A DNA stretch of 64,000 nucleotides from Pseudoxanthomonas kalamensis DSM 18571. Lineage in GTDB: Bacteria; Pseudomonadota; Gammaproteobacteria; Xanthomonadales; Xanthomonadaceae. Numbering within the stretch: position 1 is the first letter of the stretch; each line of letters opens with the position of its first letter. Below are positions 35,811 through 45,455 of this stretch, one piece after another. The notes under the pieces are model-generated. The model had not been told where the DNA came from, searched no databases, and was given only the letters and a program-made list of their open reading frames with translations. Where the stretch lies: NCBI RefSeq assembly GCF_010211745.1, contig NZ_PDWQ01000003.1, forward strand, positions 248,001-312,000. The letters are read 5' to 3'. The position numbers were made by a program, and so were the translations under genes.

Positions 35811-37391
35811 TCAGTTGCCGCCACTCATGGAAGTGATGCGCCGGACTTCTTCTTCAAGCCCGCCCAGGCTCCAGTCGCCCGGCATCTGGCTTGGCGGATA
35901 GTCCTTCATCGTTTTCAGGAAATTTGCGGCAGCCATCTGCATCGGCACGGCAAGATAAGTGCGGTCAATGGCCCAATCCTCGTAGGTGTTGGAGCCGGTC
36001 TTGGCCTTCTCGAACGGGTCGCGGCGCAGGTTGTAGACGTTGGGGGCGCGCAGCACGGTGAACGGTTCCTTCCATATTTGCAGTCGTTCGGCGTTGTTTT
36101 CCAGATAGGTCTCTTTCCAGTCACCGACGCGGATAGCGGCAATCTCGCCGCCGTCGTTGACGTAGATGAATTCATTGCGCGGTGATTTCTGGGTCTTGCC
36201 GGACAGGTAATCGAGCAGGTTGTGGCCGTCGATGTAGTTCCGGTAGCGGCGGCCGTTGAGCGTCACTCCGGATTTGAGCTGGGCGACGATGTTGGCGTTG
36301 CCGCCGACGGCGGCAAAGGTGGGTAGCCAGTCTTCGTGAGCCACGATGCCATTGAGGGTCGTGTCGGCGGGGAAGTGGCCCGGCCAGCGTACAAACGCCG
36401 GAACCCGGTAGGCACCCTCCCAGTTGGTGTTCTTCTCGCCGTGGAACGGTGTCGTGCCGGCATCTGGCCATGTGTTGTAGTGCGGGCCATTGTCTGTGGA
36501 ATAGAACACGATGGTGTTGTCGGCGATGCCAAGGTCGTCGAGCAGCTTCAGTAGCTCGCCGACGTGGCGGTCGTGTTCGACCATGCCGTCGTGGTACTCG
36601 TCGCCGCTGGGGCCCGAAATGCCCTTGTGGTCTTCGCGCACGTGGGTGCGGAAATGCATGCGCGTGGCGTTCCACCAGGTGAAGGCCGGCTTGCCGGCGC
36701 TGTTCTGGCGCTTGATGAAGTCCATGGCCTTGGCCAGGGTCTCGTCGTCCACCGTTTCCATGCGCTTCTTGGTCAGCGGGCCGGTGTCCGTGCAACTCTG
36801 CTTCCCAGGGCCGGTGGTCTTGCAGTCCAGCACACCACGCGGACCGAAGGTCTGACGGAAGGTCTTGCCGTTGGCCAGCATCAGGTCGCCCGGGTAGTCG
36901 CGGTTTTCAGGTTCTTCCTCGGCGTTGAGGTGATAGAGGTTGCCGTAGAATTCGTCGAAGCCGTGCATTGTCGGTAGATGCTCGTCGCGATCGCCCTGGT
37001 GGTTCTTGCCGAACTGGCCGGTGGCGTAGCCAAGGCTTTTCATGACCGTGGCGATGGTCACGTCGGTCTTTTGCCAGCCTTCTTTCGCGGCAGGCATGCC
37101 GACCTTGGTCATGCCGGTACGCAGCGGAACGCTGCCATTGAGAAATGCGGCACGACCGGCAGTGCAGCTTTGCTGGCCGTAATAGTCGGTAAAGCCGACA
37201 CCCTCTTCGGCAATGCGATCTATGTTGGGCGTCCGGTAGCCCATCATTCCACGATTGTTGTGACTGATGTTCCAAGTGCCGATGTCATCTCCCCAGATGA
37301 CGAGGATGTTCGGCTTGGCATTCTGGGCGAATGCGAACGACGGAATCGCTGCAACGATTACTGCCAAGGCAATAGCACGCAACACGTTCAT
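35811..37391 (-). CDS. Arylsulfatase family sulfatase
   Basis: A 526-residue exported sulfatase. The signal peptide is residues 1-22 (IALAVIVAAIPSFAFA). Metal-binding NILVIWGDDIG (D35, D36) opens the alkaline-phosphatase-like fold. The formylglycine site is C76-T77-A78-G79-R80 in QQSCTAGRAAFLNG, the C-x-A-x-R variant with Cys, needing FGE or anSME maturation. FYSTDNGPH supplies further metal ligands. It would hydrolyse sulfate esters in the periplasm. Base composition is somewhat lower in GC than neighbouring core genes, and the upstream region is AT-rich with paired operators. The FGE gene two places downstream is the likely maturase. Confidence 0.93.
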   Translation of the reverse strand: MNVLRAIALAVIVAAIPSFAFAQNAKPNILVIWGDDIGTWNISHNNRGMMGYRTPNIDRIAEEGVGFTDYYGQQSCTAGRAAFLNGSVPLRTGMTKVGMPAAKEGWQKTDVTIATVMKSLGYATGQFGKNHQGDRDEHLPTMHGFDEFYGNLYHLNAEEEPENRDYPGDLMLANGKTFRQTFGPRGVLDCKTTGPGKQSCTDTGPLTKKRMETVDDETLAKAMDFIKRQNSAGKPAFTWWNATRMHFRTHVREDHKGISGPSGDEYHDGMVEHDRHVGELLKLLDDLGIADNTIVFYSTDNGPHYNTWPDAGTTPFHGEKNTNWEGAYRVPAFVRWPGHFPADTTLNGIVAHEDWLPTFAAVGGNANIVAQLKSGVTLNGRRYRNYIDGHNLLDYLSGKTQKSPRNEFIYVNDGGEIAAIRVGDWKETYLENNAERLQIWKEPFTVLRAPNVYNLRRDPFEKAKTGSNTYEDWAIDRTYLAVPMQMAAANFLKTMKDYPPSQMPGDWSLGGLEEEVRRITSMSGGN

Positions 37392-37785
37392 GATCCAGGT
37401 TCCCCATGGTTTTCAGGCCATGTCTCCAAAGTCCTTGAGAACCCGGAAACGAAAGGCCCGTGTGGTGATCAAAAGGCGCCATCCATCAATTTGCAATGTG
37501 ATAATATATCACTATAAATGTGACAATATATCAAGCATTGATGCGAGACAAGCTCCATTGATCAACGGTTCCACGGGGAGCAGCTTTGCTGGGGATCAGG
37601 GAGATGAGGCATGGCACGGCATGCGGAAGCGTGTGGTACCACGATTGCATCGACGACTTGCAGACTGCACGCACAACATCACGCACAGCATTAATGAGTC
37701 GAGGGTTAGCTCGATCTCTGCCGTGATGTCTTACCGAGGGCGACGAATCAAGCTCCGCGAGCACACGGAGCTATTTAAAGCCGGA
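37392..37785. other. 394-base gap between sulfatase and rluB
   Basis: It contains the paired operators at 37498-37534 in an AT-rich core of about 60 bases. The rest returns to moderate GC. Weak open frames occur on both strands (for example 37531-37764 on -), but none shows a recognisable protein, ribosome-binding site or codon pattern. It may include decayed sequence from insertion of the sulfatase module. Confidence 0.5.
37498..37534 (-). promoter_or_regulatory. Tandem palindromic operators upstream of the sulfatase
   Basis: Two related 15-bp sites: GTGATAATATATCAC (37498-37512), with perfect GTGATA/TATCAC arms, and GTGACAATATATCAA (37520-37534), a one-arm-degenerate copy. Their centres are 22 bases apart, about two helical turns, which would put two repressor dimers on one face. 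They lie 107-143 bases upstream of the sulfatase start in an unusually AT-rich patch. The size suggests a GntR-, MarR- or TetR-type regulator; none is encoded nearby. Confidence 0.55.
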
Positions 37786-39249
37786 TCAGCCGCGCTGACC
37801 TGACCCACTGCCACGAGGTCCTCCGCGACGACCGCCCGGACGCGGGCCGGTTTGCTTGTTTCCCGGACGTCCTTGTGGGCGGGGGCCGCGCTGTCCATAA
37901 GGGGAGTGCCCCGGGGTGGCGTGGTCGGAAGGGAAGTTGGGCGCGCTGTCCGGATGGCCGTAGGGGCGGGCGGCCCGTTGCGGCTTGCCGCTTCCCTGGC
38001 CTTGCCCCTGGCGCTTGCCGCCGGCGCCGGGCTTGCCGCCATAGGGCTTCTTCGCGCCGCCGGGGCCGGCATTGCGGTGCCCCGACGGGCCGGTGGCCAC
38101 GCCTTCGGGCACGTACCAGGAGCGGAAAGCGGCCGGGTTGCCATCCGGCAGCGGCTTGGGGCCCTTCTGCTTGCGCTGCTTGAACGGTTTCTGCGACTGC
38201 TTGGCTGCGGCTTCGCCGCTGACGGTCAGGCCGCCGTGTGGTTTCTTGCCGCGACCGCGGCCGCGGTCTTCGCGGACATGGTCGAAGCGGCGCAGTTCGC
38301 GGCCTTCGTCGGCGGTGTTGTGACCGTTGACATAGGCGCTGCCGCTGCGGCCGCCGCCGACGTGCACGGTGGCCTTGGCCGCCTTGCGCTGGCCGATCAC
38401 CGGCAGCAGGGTCAGTGCGGCGGGGGCGCCGTCTTCAAGCCCCAGAGCCTTGCGCAATGCCTGCACCTGCGGGTCGGACAGTTCCTGCGACTGACCACGC
38501 AACAGCGGTTGCGGCAGGCCGATGCTGCCGTAGCGCACGCGCTTGAGGCGGCTGACCTGGCAACCCTGCGATTCCCATAGCCGGCGCACTTCGCGGTTGC
38601 GGCCTTCCTTGACCACCACCCGGAACCAGTCGTGCGAATCGGTACCGCCGATGCGTTCGACCTCGTCGAACCTGGCCGGGCCGTCGTCCAGCGCCACCCC
38701 GCGGCGCAGGCGGTCGACTAGGTTGTCCGGCACGCTGTCCTGGCCTTCCGGCGCGCGCACGCGAACCACGTATTCGCGTTCGACCTCGTGCGAGGGATGC
38801 ATCATCGCGTTGGCCAGTTCGCCGTCGGTGGTCAGCAGCAGCAGGCCGGTGGTGTTGATGTCGAGGCGGCCGATGGCGATCCAGCGCGCGCCCTTCAGCG
38901 CGGGCAGGGCATCGAAGATGGTCGGGCGGCCTTCGGGGTCTTCGCGCGTGGTCACTTCGCCTTCGGGCTTGTTGTAGATCAGCACGCGCGAGGGTTCGGT
39001 CAGCGCGCTGGCGACGAAGCTGCGGCCGTCCAGTTCGACCTTGTCGCCGCCCTTGACCGACATGCCGGTCTGCGCGACTTCGCCGTTGACCCGGATCAGG
39101 CCGTCGGCGATGCGTTGTTCCAGCGCCCGGCGCGAGCCCAGGCCGGCCTGGGCCAGCACCTTGTGCAGGCGTTCTTCCAGGCGCGGGGCCTCGGCGGATT
39201 CGGTGGCGTCGCGTTTCAGCGACAGTTTGTTGCGGGGAGGGGTGCTCAT
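37786..39249 (-). CDS. rluB: 23S rRNA pseudouridine synthase RluB with long low-complexity tail
   Basis: A 487-residue RsuA-family enzyme converting U2605 of 23S rRNA to pseudouridine. The S4 domain is at residues 23-70 ([20 protein letters not shown]). The catalytic Asp is in [14 protein letters not shown]. The catalytic part ends near residue 270. The remaining 200 or so residues are Gly/Pro/Lys/Arg/Gln-rich, probably disordered and RNA-binding, as in other Xanthomonadaceae RluB. Its ATG overlaps the scpB stop by four bases (ATGA). Order scpA-scpB-rluB is conserved. Confidence 0.94.
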   Translation of the reverse strand: MSTPPRNKLSLKRDATESAEAPRLEERLHKVLAQAGLGSRRALEQRIADGLIRVNGEVAQTGMSVKGGDKVELDGRSFVASALTEPSRVLIYNKPEGEVTTREDPEGRPTIFDALPALKGARWIAIGRLDINTTGLLLLTTDGELANAMMHPSHEVEREYVVRVRAPEGQDSVPDNLVDRLRRGVALDDGPARFDEVERIGGTDSHDWFRVVVKEGRNREVRRLWESQGCQVSRLKRVRYGSIGLPQPLLRGQSQELSDPQVQALRKALGLEDGAPAALTLLPVIGQRKAAKATVHVGGGRSGSAYVNGHNTADEGRELRRFDHVREDRGRGRGKKPHGGLTVSGEAAAKQSQKPFKQRKQKGPKPLPDGNPAAFRSWYVPEGVATGPSGHRNAGPGGAKKPYGGKPGAGGKRQGQGQGSGKPQRAARPYGHPDSAPNFPSDHATPGHSPYGQRGPRPQGRPGNKQTGPRPGGRRGGPRGSGSGQRG

Positions 39250-40040
39250 GCGTTGTGCTCCTGTGCCGCGCGCGCGAATTCGTCGTCGGCGTCCTCGGCG
39301 GGTGTTTCGGGGGCTGCCTCGGCGGCAGCGATGTCGTCGGGATCGATCGCCGGATCGTCGCCGGCGATATCGGCGGTCATGACCGTCGTTTCGGTGTCGA
39401 TGTCGGTGTCGGCGTCCGCCGTCGTGTCGTCATCGATATCTGTGGCGTCGGCGACGGCCACGCCGCCGGCCGGGGTCGGAGCGTCGTCGCCGAACAGTTG
39501 CGGCTCCAGTTCGCCGATGTCCTTCAGCTCCGACAGCGGCGGCAGCTGGTCCAGGCTCTTCAGGCCGAAATAGTCGAGGAAACCCTTGGTGGTGCCCAGC
39601 AGTTCCGGGCGGCCCGGCACGTCGCGGTGGCCGACCACGCGGATCCACTCGCGCTCTTCCAGCGCCTGGATGGTGTTGCTGCTGACCGCCACGCCGCGAA
39701 CCTGTTCGATCTCGCCGCGGGTGATCGGCTGGCGGTAGGCGATCAGCGCCAGCGTTTCCAGGGTGGCGCGGGTGTACTTGGTCTTGCGCTCGGTCCACAG
39801 GCGGGCGATCCAGGCATGCACGTCGGCCTTGACCTGGAAGCGGAAGCCGGAAGCGACTTCCACCAGTTCCACGCCGCGCTCGGCGCAGGATTCGCGCAGG
39901 TGTTCCAGCGCCTGTTCGACGCTGCCGGGCGGGGCCGGCTGTTCTTCGGTGAACAGGCCGTGCAGTTGCACCAGGGACAACGGCTGGTTGGCGGCCAGCA
40001 GTGCGGCTTCGACGATGCGGTTGATGAGTGGTTGGTCCAT
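39246..40040 (-). CDS. scpB: Segregation and condensation protein B
   Basis: A 264-residue kite-subunit protein that dimerises and binds ScpA and SMC to condense chromosomes. Winged-helix features: [40 protein letters not shown] and [20 protein letters not shown], followed by [11 protein letters not shown]. The core ends near residue 190. The tail is Asp/Ala/Thr-rich and strongly acidic, with short DTDIDTE-type repeats. The ATG at 40040 gives the standard start. It is 87 bases after scpA and overlaps rluB. Confidence 0.94.
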   Translation of the reverse strand: MDQPLINRIVEAALLAANQPLSLVQLHGLFTEEQPAPPGSVEQALEHLRESCAERGVELVEVASGFRFQVKADVHAWIARLWTERKTKYTRATLETLALIAYRQPITRGEIEQVRGVAVSSNTIQALEEREWIRVVGHRDVPGRPELLGTTKGFLDYFGLKSLDQLPPLSELKDIGELEPQLFGDDAPTPAGGVAVADATDIDDDTTADADTDIDTETTVMTADIAGDDPAIDPDDIAAAEAAPETPAEDADDEFARAAQEHNA

Positions 40041-40127
40041 GCGTCGGTTCGTGGTTCGTATGTCGTGGGCGGATGCCCGGATGCAGGGTGTCGGTCGGGC
40101 GCCGGGTCGCGGCGTCATCGTCGCCGC

Positions 40128-41039
40128 TCAGGCGGCGTCATCGTTGGCCGGGTCGGCGTCGTCGAACTCGCTGGAGAACTGCAGCGGTTCGTTGGTGTTG
40201 TTCAGTGCCAGCGACTTGACGTAGATCGGCGCCAGCGGCGCTTCCTGGACGATGTCCAGCAGCTGTTCCTTGGCCAGTTCCAGCAGGGCCAGGAAGGTCA
40301 CCAGCACGCCCTGCTTGCCTTCCTCGGCCGAAAAGATCGACTCGAAGCGGTGGAACTTGCCGTCCTGCAGGCACTCCAGTACGTCGCTCATGCGCTGGCG
40401 CACGCTGAGCGCATCGCGACGCACCGCATGGCCGCCGAACAGTTCGGCGCGCTTGAGCACGTCGTGCAGGGCCAACAGCATCTCGCGCAGATCCACCGGT
40501 GGCGGCAGCCGGACCACGGCGCGGTCGGGCACGAAGGCCTGCACCGGGGCGGTGTCGCGTTCCTGCCGGGGCAGGGCGTCCAGGTCCTCGGCGGCCTGCT
40601 TGTAACGCTCGTATTCCTGCAGGCGGCGGACCAGTTCGGCGCGTGGGTCGCCTTCCTCGCCGTCCTCGCTGACCGGGCGCGGCAGCAGCATGCGCGACTT
40701 GATCTCGGCCAAGATCGCGGCCATGACCAGGTATTCGGCGGCCAGTTCGAAGCGCAGCTCGCGCATGACCTCAATGTAGTCGACGTACTGGCGGGTGATC
40801 TCGGCGACCGGGATGTCGAGGATGTCCAGATTCTGCCGGCGAATCAGGTACAGCAGCAGGTCGAGCGGGCCCTCGAAGGCCTCCAGGATCACTTCCAGCG
40901 CATCCGGCGGGATGTACAGGTCCTGCGGGACCTGCAGCAGCGGCTGCCCATGCACCACCGCCAGCGGCATTTCCTGCTGCTGGGGACGCGGAGCTTCGGC
41001 AGTGGGCGGGGTCGCGTCGGGCGCGAGTTCGGAAGTCAT
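40128..41039 (-). CDS. scpA: Segregation and condensation protein A (kleisin)
   Basis: A 303-residue kleisin that bridges the SMC heads. Its first 40 residues are Pro/Gln-rich; conserved sequence begins at [20 protein letters not shown], then [20 protein letters not shown] and [20 protein letters not shown]. The C-terminal winged helix is in the last 80 residues ([20 protein letters not shown]). It starts the scpA-scpB-rluB operon. Confidence 0.95.
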   Translation of the reverse strand: MTSELAPDATPPTAEAPRPQQQEMPLAVVHGQPLLQVPQDLYIPPDALEVILEAFEGPLDLLLYLIRRQNLDILDIPVAEITRQYVDYIEVMRELRFELAAEYLVMAAILAEIKSRMLLPRPVSEDGEEGDPRAELVRRLQEYERYKQAAEDLDALPRQERDTAPVQAFVPDRAVVRLPPPVDLREMLLALHDVLKRAELFGGHAVRRDALSVRQRMSDVLECLQDGKFHRFESIFSAEEGKQGVLVTFLALLELAKEQLLDIVQEAPLAPIYVKSLALNNTNEPLQFSSEFDDADPANDDAA

Positions 41040-41354
41040 CTACAAAAGATCGAAGCCGTGGTACGGGTATTGCGACGAAAGCGGCGGCAAGTCGTGGCGC
41101 CAACGGCCGGGCATGCCCCTCGCATGCGGTACGGCCGGCGCTGCCGGGGCAGCGGCACAAACAACGGACAGGTCGCTGTGCGTGGGGCGGGAAAGGGCGG
41201 TCGGAGTGTCGGGAATGGCGGCCGGAGGGCCGCTTCGCGACAGGCCGCTGCTGCCGGCCACGCTGATGGTTCGGGAGATTACCGTGCGTGCGGGCCGGCT
41301 GTCCAGCTGGGGCGCCTACAATGTTCAGCCCCGCCATCACCCCCGGAACCGAGC
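41040..41354. other. 315-base gap between divergent scpA and yciI
   Basis: GC-rich throughout. It should contain promoters for both divergent units, but no convincing -35/-10 pair was found by eye. Short open frames here show no recognisable protein. Confidence 0.5.
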
Positions 41355-41654
41355 ATGTGGTACGCCATCGAAGGTCATGACGCTGCCGACAGCCTGCAAC
41401 GCCGCCTGCAGGCGCGTGTCGATCATCTGGCCCGGCTGGAAGCGTTGCGCGACGCTGGACGCCTGCTGGTGGCCGGCCCGTGCCCGGCGATCGACGCCCC
41501 CGACCCGGGCCCGGCCGGGTTCAGCGGCAGCATCGTCATCGCCGAGTTCGAATCGTTGCAGGCCGCCCGCGACTGGGCCGATGCCGACCCCTACGTGGCC
41601 GCCGGCGTCTATGCCAGGGTCGATGTGCGGCCGTTCCGCAAGGTGCTGCCCTAG
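41355..41654 (+). CDS. yciI: YciI family protein
   Basis: A 99-residue ferredoxin-like-fold (dimeric alpha-beta barrel) protein. It starts [20 protein letters not shown], with [20 protein letters not shown] and the typical AGP turn, and [19 protein letters not shown] near the C terminus; the His/Asp pair in these positions is conserved in the family. YciI proteins have no settled physiological role; relatives act as dehydrochlorinases. In other proteobacteria it often lies near septation or scp genes. Confidence 0.88.
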   Translation: MWYAIEGHDAADSLQRRLQARVDHLARLEALRDAGRLLVAGPCPAIDAPDPGPAGFSGSIVIAEFESLQAARDWADADPYVAAGVYARVDVRPFRKVLP

Positions 41655-41703
41655 CCGTTCCGGCGACTGCGGCGAAATGCCGCGACAGGGATTCCCTCGA
41701 CCC

Positions 41704-41719
41704 ATGTAAACGTTTACAT
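41704..41719. promoter_or_regulatory. LacI-family operator upstream of the GH3 gene
   Basis: ATGTAAACGTTTACAT is a perfect 16-base palindrome with the central CG step typical of LacI/GalR operators. It lies 35 bases before the GH3 start codon, a position suited to repression. Three related sites occur at 44261, 45382 and 63209. Confidence 0.75.
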
Positions 41720-41754
41720 TCCCCGCATTCGACATCGACGACTGCGGAGGGGCA

Positions 41755-44043
41755 GTGAAACATTCGACCCATGCCAGGCGGGCGGGCATCGCGCGCGCAC
41801 TGATTCCGTTGCTGCTGCTCGCCGGCGGCCTGGCGCAGGCCAGACCGCAGGGCGACGAGGCCGCCGTGGTCGAATCCCTGATCGGCCGGATGACCTTGGA
41901 CGAGAAGCTCGGCCAGCTGAACCAGCCGCCGGGACCGGACAACCGGACCGGGCCGGAGGCCGAGGCCGGTGGACTGGATCAGGTGCGCAGGGGCGAGGTC
42001 GGTTCGTTCCTCGGCCTGCACGGCGCGGCGCGTACCTGCCAGTACCAGCACGTGGCGGTGGAAGAGACCCGGCTGGGGATTCCGCTGCTGTTCGCCGGCG
42101 ACGTCATCCACGGCTTCCGCACCGTGTTCCCGCAGTCGATCGGCGAGGCGGCGACCTTCGACCCGGCGGCCGTCGAGCGTTCGGCGCGGATCTCCGCCAC
42201 CGAGGCCGCGGCGCACGGTCTGCACTGGACCTTCGCGCCGATGGTTGATGTTGCCCGCGACCCGCGCTGGGGGCGCATCTCCGAAGGCTCGGGCGAGGAC
42301 GTTTACCTTGGCAAGGCATTGGCACGCGCGCGAGTGCGCGGCTTTCAGGGTGGCGACCCGGGGCCGGCGCTGGAGCAGGCGCTGCGCCGCGACGACACTG
42401 TGCTGGCGACGGCCAAGCATTTCGTCGCTTACGGCGCCGCCGAGGCGGGCCGCGACTACAACACCACCGACATGTCCGAGCGTGTGCTGCGCGAGGTCTA
42501 CCTACCGCCGTTCCGCGCCGCGGTGGAGGCAGGCGCGGGTTCGGTAATGGCCGCGTTCAACGACCTCAACGGCGTGCCGATGCACGCCAACAAGTCGCTG
42601 ATTGAAGACGTGCTGCGCAAGCAGTGGGGCTTCGACGGCATCCTGGTCAGCGATTACACCGGCGTGTGGGAGTTGGTGAAGCACGGTGTGGCCGCCGACG
42701 AAACCGACGCCGGCGTGCTGGCGCTGGAGGCGGGCGTCGATATCGACATGGTCAGCGACATCTATCGCCGCAAGCTGCCCGGGGCACTGCGCGAGGGTCG
42801 GGTGACGATGGCGCAGATCGACGAGGCCGTGCGCCGCGTGCTGCGGGCCAAGTACCGGCTGGGCCTGTTCGAGGACCCGTATCGCTACTGCGATGTCCAG
42901 CGCGAAGCGCAGCGGACGCTGACCCCGGAGTTCCGCCAGGCCGCGCGCGAGGTGGCGCGCGAGTCGATGGTGCTGCTGAAGAACGAAGGCAATGTGCTGC
43001 CGTTGTCGAAGGACAAGATCCGCACGCTGGCGGTGATCGGTCCGCTGGCCGACTTGGGCAAGGCCATGATCGGCAACTGGGCCGGCGATGGCCGCCCGGA
43101 CGAGGCGGTCACGCCGCTGCAGGGGCTGCGCGAGGCGCTGGGGCCGGAGGTCCGCATCCTGCATGTCGGTGGGGCGCAGATCGAGGGCGACGACCGTTCC
43201 GGTTTCGACCAGGCGGTGGTGGCAGCCAAGCAGGCCGACGCGGTGGTGATGTTCCTTGGCGAGCATCCGGACATGAGCGGCGAAGCCAGCAGCCGTACCC
43301 GCCTCGACCTGCCCGGCGTGCAGTCGCAGTTGGCGCTGGCCGTGCAGGCGGTCGGCAAGCCGACGGCGGTGGTACTGCTGAACGGCCGGCCGCTGACGAT
43401 CAACACGCTGCAGGAAAACCTGCCGGCGATCTTGGAGGCCTGGTATCCGGGCGTCGAGGGCGGCCGCGCGATCGCCGACGTGCTGTTCGGCGACTACAAC
43501 CCGGCCGGCCGCCTGCCGGTGTCGTTCCCGCGCACGGTCGGGCAGGTGCCGCTGTACTACGACCACAAGAACACCGGGCGCCCGATCCGCTTGAATGCAA
43601 ACGGTACCGAGGAGAAGTACACCTCGCGTTATCTGGATTCGCCGAACACGCCGCTGTATCCGTTCGGGTACGGATTGAGCTACACGCAATTCCGCTATTC
43701 CGCGCCAAAGGTCAAGCACCCGACCCTGGTCGCCGGGCAGGCGCAGCAGGTCGAGGTCACGGTCAGCAATATCGGCTCCCGCGCCGGCGACGAAGTGGTG
43801 CAGCTGTACCTGCGCGACGACGTCGCCAGCATCTCGCGGCCGGTGCGGCAGTTGCGCGGGTTCCGGCGCATCCATCTGGAACCGGGGCAGTCGCGCACGC
43901 TGACCTTCGTGCTGGAAGCCGAGGACATGGCCTTCCTCGATGCCAACCTGAAAAGCACGGTCGAGCCGGGCACGTTCACGGTCTTCGCCGGCGGCAGTTC
44001 GGAGGCCGAGCAGGAGGCGAAGTTCGAGGTGAGCGCGAAGTGA
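41755..44043 (+). CDS. bglX: Glycoside hydrolase family 3 beta-glucosidase (BglX-like)
   Basis: A 762-residue exported enzyme. The signal peptide covers about residues 1-30 (RALIPLLLLAGGLAQA). The (beta/alpha)8 domain has the nucleophile D300 in GILVSDYTGVWEL. The alpha/beta sandwich (VLLKNEGNVLPLSKD) and a C-terminal fibronectin III-like domain (GDEVVQLYLRDDVASISRPV) complete the periplasmic BglX architecture. It removes terminal beta-glucosyl residues from oligosaccharides. The GTG start at 41755 follows GCGGAGGGGC, and a LacI-type palindrome lies just upstream. First gene of the saccharide locus. Confidence 0.93.
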   Translation: MKHSTHARRAGIARALIPLLLLAGGLAQARPQGDEAAVVESLIGRMTLDEKLGQLNQPPGPDNRTGPEAEAGGLDQVRRGEVGSFLGLHGAARTCQYQHVAVEETRLGIPLLFAGDVIHGFRTVFPQSIGEAATFDPAAVERSARISATEAAAHGLHWTFAPMVDVARDPRWGRISEGSGEDVYLGKALARARVRGFQGGDPGPALEQALRRDDTVLATAKHFVAYGAAEAGRDYNTTDMSERVLREVYLPPFRAAVEAGAGSVMAAFNDLNGVPMHANKSLIEDVLRKQWGFDGILVSDYTGVWELVKHGVAADETDAGVLALEAGVDIDMVSDIYRRKLPGALREGRVTMAQIDEAVRRVLRAKYRLGLFEDPYRYCDVQREAQRTLTPEFRQAAREVARESMVLLKNEGNVLPLSKDKIRTLAVIGPLADLGKAMIGNWAGDGRPDEAVTPLQGLREALGPEVRILHVGGAQIEGDDRSGFDQAVVAAKQADAVVMFLGEHPDMSGEASSRTRLDLPGVQSQLALAVQAVGKPTAVVLLNGRPLTINTLQENLPAILEAWYPGVEGGRAIADVLFGDYNPAGRLPVSFPRTVGQVPLYYDHKNTGRPIRLNANGTEEKYTSRYLDSPNTPLYPFGYGLSYTQFRYSAPKVKHPTLVAGQAQQVEVTVSNIGSRAGDEVVQLYLRDDVASISRPVRQLRGFRRIHLEPGQSRTLTFVLEAEDMAFLDANLKSTVEPGTFTVFAGGSSEAEQEAKFEVSAK

Positions 44044-44260
44044 GTGGAGGCTAGCGTCGAAGCGAAGATCGCTGGCATGGCGATCGCTTTGCCGGCACGG
44101 GCCGGAGCGCGCGCGAAGTACTATCCGTTTGCGTCGACTGATTCGGTACGGGCATGTCTCAATGTTGCAAAGCAGCAGAAAACTTGATGCGGAATTTAAA
44201 TGCAAGTAACTGAAATACAACAATTTTCAGGCTCCAATAACACTCGCTTTACATCCTTCG

Positions 44261-44276
44261 CTGAAAACGTTTACAG
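44261..44276. promoter_or_regulatory. LacI-family operator upstream of lacI-type gene
   Basis: CTGAAAACGTTTACAG, 43 bases before the regulator start codon. It matches the 41704 palindrome at the core with one arm mismatch and suggests autoregulation. Confidence 0.65.
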
Positions 44277-44318
44277 TTCGCCCACCCCAGTCGAAGGCAT
44301 CACCGCGGAGGGGCGGCG

Positions 44319-45350
44319 ATGACACGTAGCAGCACCGTCACCATCAAGGATGTGGCACGCGAAGCCGAGGTCTCGGTGGCGACCGTGTCGCGCGCGCTCA
44401 ACGGACACGGCAACGTGGCCGAAGAGGTGCGCAAGCTGGTGCTGGCCACTGCGAAGCGGTTGCGCTACCAGCCACATGCCGCGGCGCGCAGCCTCAGCAG
44501 CCGCCGTACCCAGACCATCGGCGTGGTCCTGCCCGACCTCTACGGCGAATTCTTCTCGGAACTGATCCGCGGCATCGACCAAGTCGCGCGCGCGCGCCGC
44601 CAGCATTTGCTGGTTTCCAGCTATCACGGCCATCCGGAAGAGCAGAGTGAAGCCCTGCGCACGATGCGCGGTCGCGTGGATGGCCTGCTGGTGCTGTCGC
44701 CATATGCCGATCGTCCCGGCTTCCTGACCGAAAACCTGCCTGCCGCCTTGCCGGTGGTGCTGATCAACACCCATCTGCCGAATACCGCCTATCCGGTGCT
44801 GAACATTGACAACCACGGCGGTGCCATGGCGATGGTCGAGCATCTGGTTCAGGCCGGCCACCGGCGGATCGCCTTCATCGGCGGGCCGGAAGGCAACTTT
44901 GACGCCGGCGAGCGTCAGCGCGGCTATCTGGAAGCGGTGCAGGCGCTGTCGCCGGGCAACGCGCCGTGGGTGCTGGAAGGCGACTTCAGCGAGGCGTCCG
45001 GCTACGAGGCGGGGTGTCGCCTGCTGGCTTCCGAGCAGCGTCCGGATGCGGTGTTCGCCGCCAACGACATGATGGCGCTGGGCTGCCTGTTCGCGCTGAA
45101 CGAGGCCGGCCTGCGGGTGCCCGAGGACATCGCACTGGCCGGCTTCGACGACATTCCGCTGGCCAGGTTCGTGCATCCGCCGCTGACCACGATCCGCATC
45201 CGCATCGCCGAACTCGGCGCCGGCGCGATGGAGTGCCTGCTGGACATGGTCCAAAACGAGGGAGAGTCCGCACGGCCGACGATGGTCGCCGTGCCGGAGC
45301 TCATTGTCCGCAGCTCCAGTACAGGGAGGGCACCGGTCGACAGCAGCTGA
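44319..45350 (+). CDS. LacI-family transcriptional regulator of the saccharide locus
   Basis: A 343-residue regulator. The N-terminal helix-turn-helix VTIKDVAREAEVSVATVSRALNG (residues 7-29) includes the hinge-proximal HAAARSLSSRRT. The sugar-binding domain runs from TIGVVLPDLYGEF to the C terminus, with FAANDMMALGCLFALNEAGL and ALAGFDDIPLARFVHPPLTT. It belongs to the periplasmic-binding-protein-like group responding to a sugar ligand. Four palindromes of one type precede this gene, the GH3 gene, the TonB receptor and the GH1 gene, so it is the likely local repressor. The ribosome-binding site is GCGGAGGGGC. Confidence 0.93.
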   Translation: MTRSSTVTIKDVAREAEVSVATVSRALNGHGNVAEEVRKLVLATAKRLRYQPHAAARSLSSRRTQTIGVVLPDLYGEFFSELIRGIDQVARARRQHLLVSSYHGHPEEQSEALRTMRGRVDGLLVLSPYADRPGFLTENLPAALPVVLINTHLPNTAYPVLNIDNHGGAMAMVEHLVQAGHRRIAFIGGPEGNFDAGERQRGYLEAVQALSPGNAPWVLEGDFSEASGYEAGCRLLASEQRPDAVFAANDMMALGCLFALNEAGLRVPEDIALAGFDDIPLARFVHPPLTTIRIRIAELGAGAMECLLDMVQNEGESARPTMVAVPELIVRSSSTGRAPVDSS

Positions 45351-45381
45351 GTCCATCCCCCGCGTATTTTTTTCTCCGTTG

Positions 45382-45397
45382 ATGTAACCGTTTTCAT
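45382..45397. promoter_or_regulatory. LacI-family operator upstream of the TonB-dependent receptor
   Basis: ATGTAACCGTTTTCAT, 58 bases before the receptor start codon. It keeps the central CG and the outer ATG/CAT; the arms differ from the perfect site at two pairs. Confidence 0.6.
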
Positions 45398-45455
45398 ACC
45401 CCGTAGTACAGATTTGCCCTGCAGTACGGATTCTCGACCCTGGGAGGGGAACACC

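Noticed and set aside
37531-37764. 77-codon frame on - between sulfatase and rluB
   Set aside because: No Shine-Dalgarno, no known family and mixed codon use. It lies in a gap that may hold decayed DNA; not enough to call a gene.
44056-44090. Terminator after the GH3 gene
   Set aside because: A short AGATCGC/GCGATC pairing exists, but the stem is weak and has no T-run, so it was not called.
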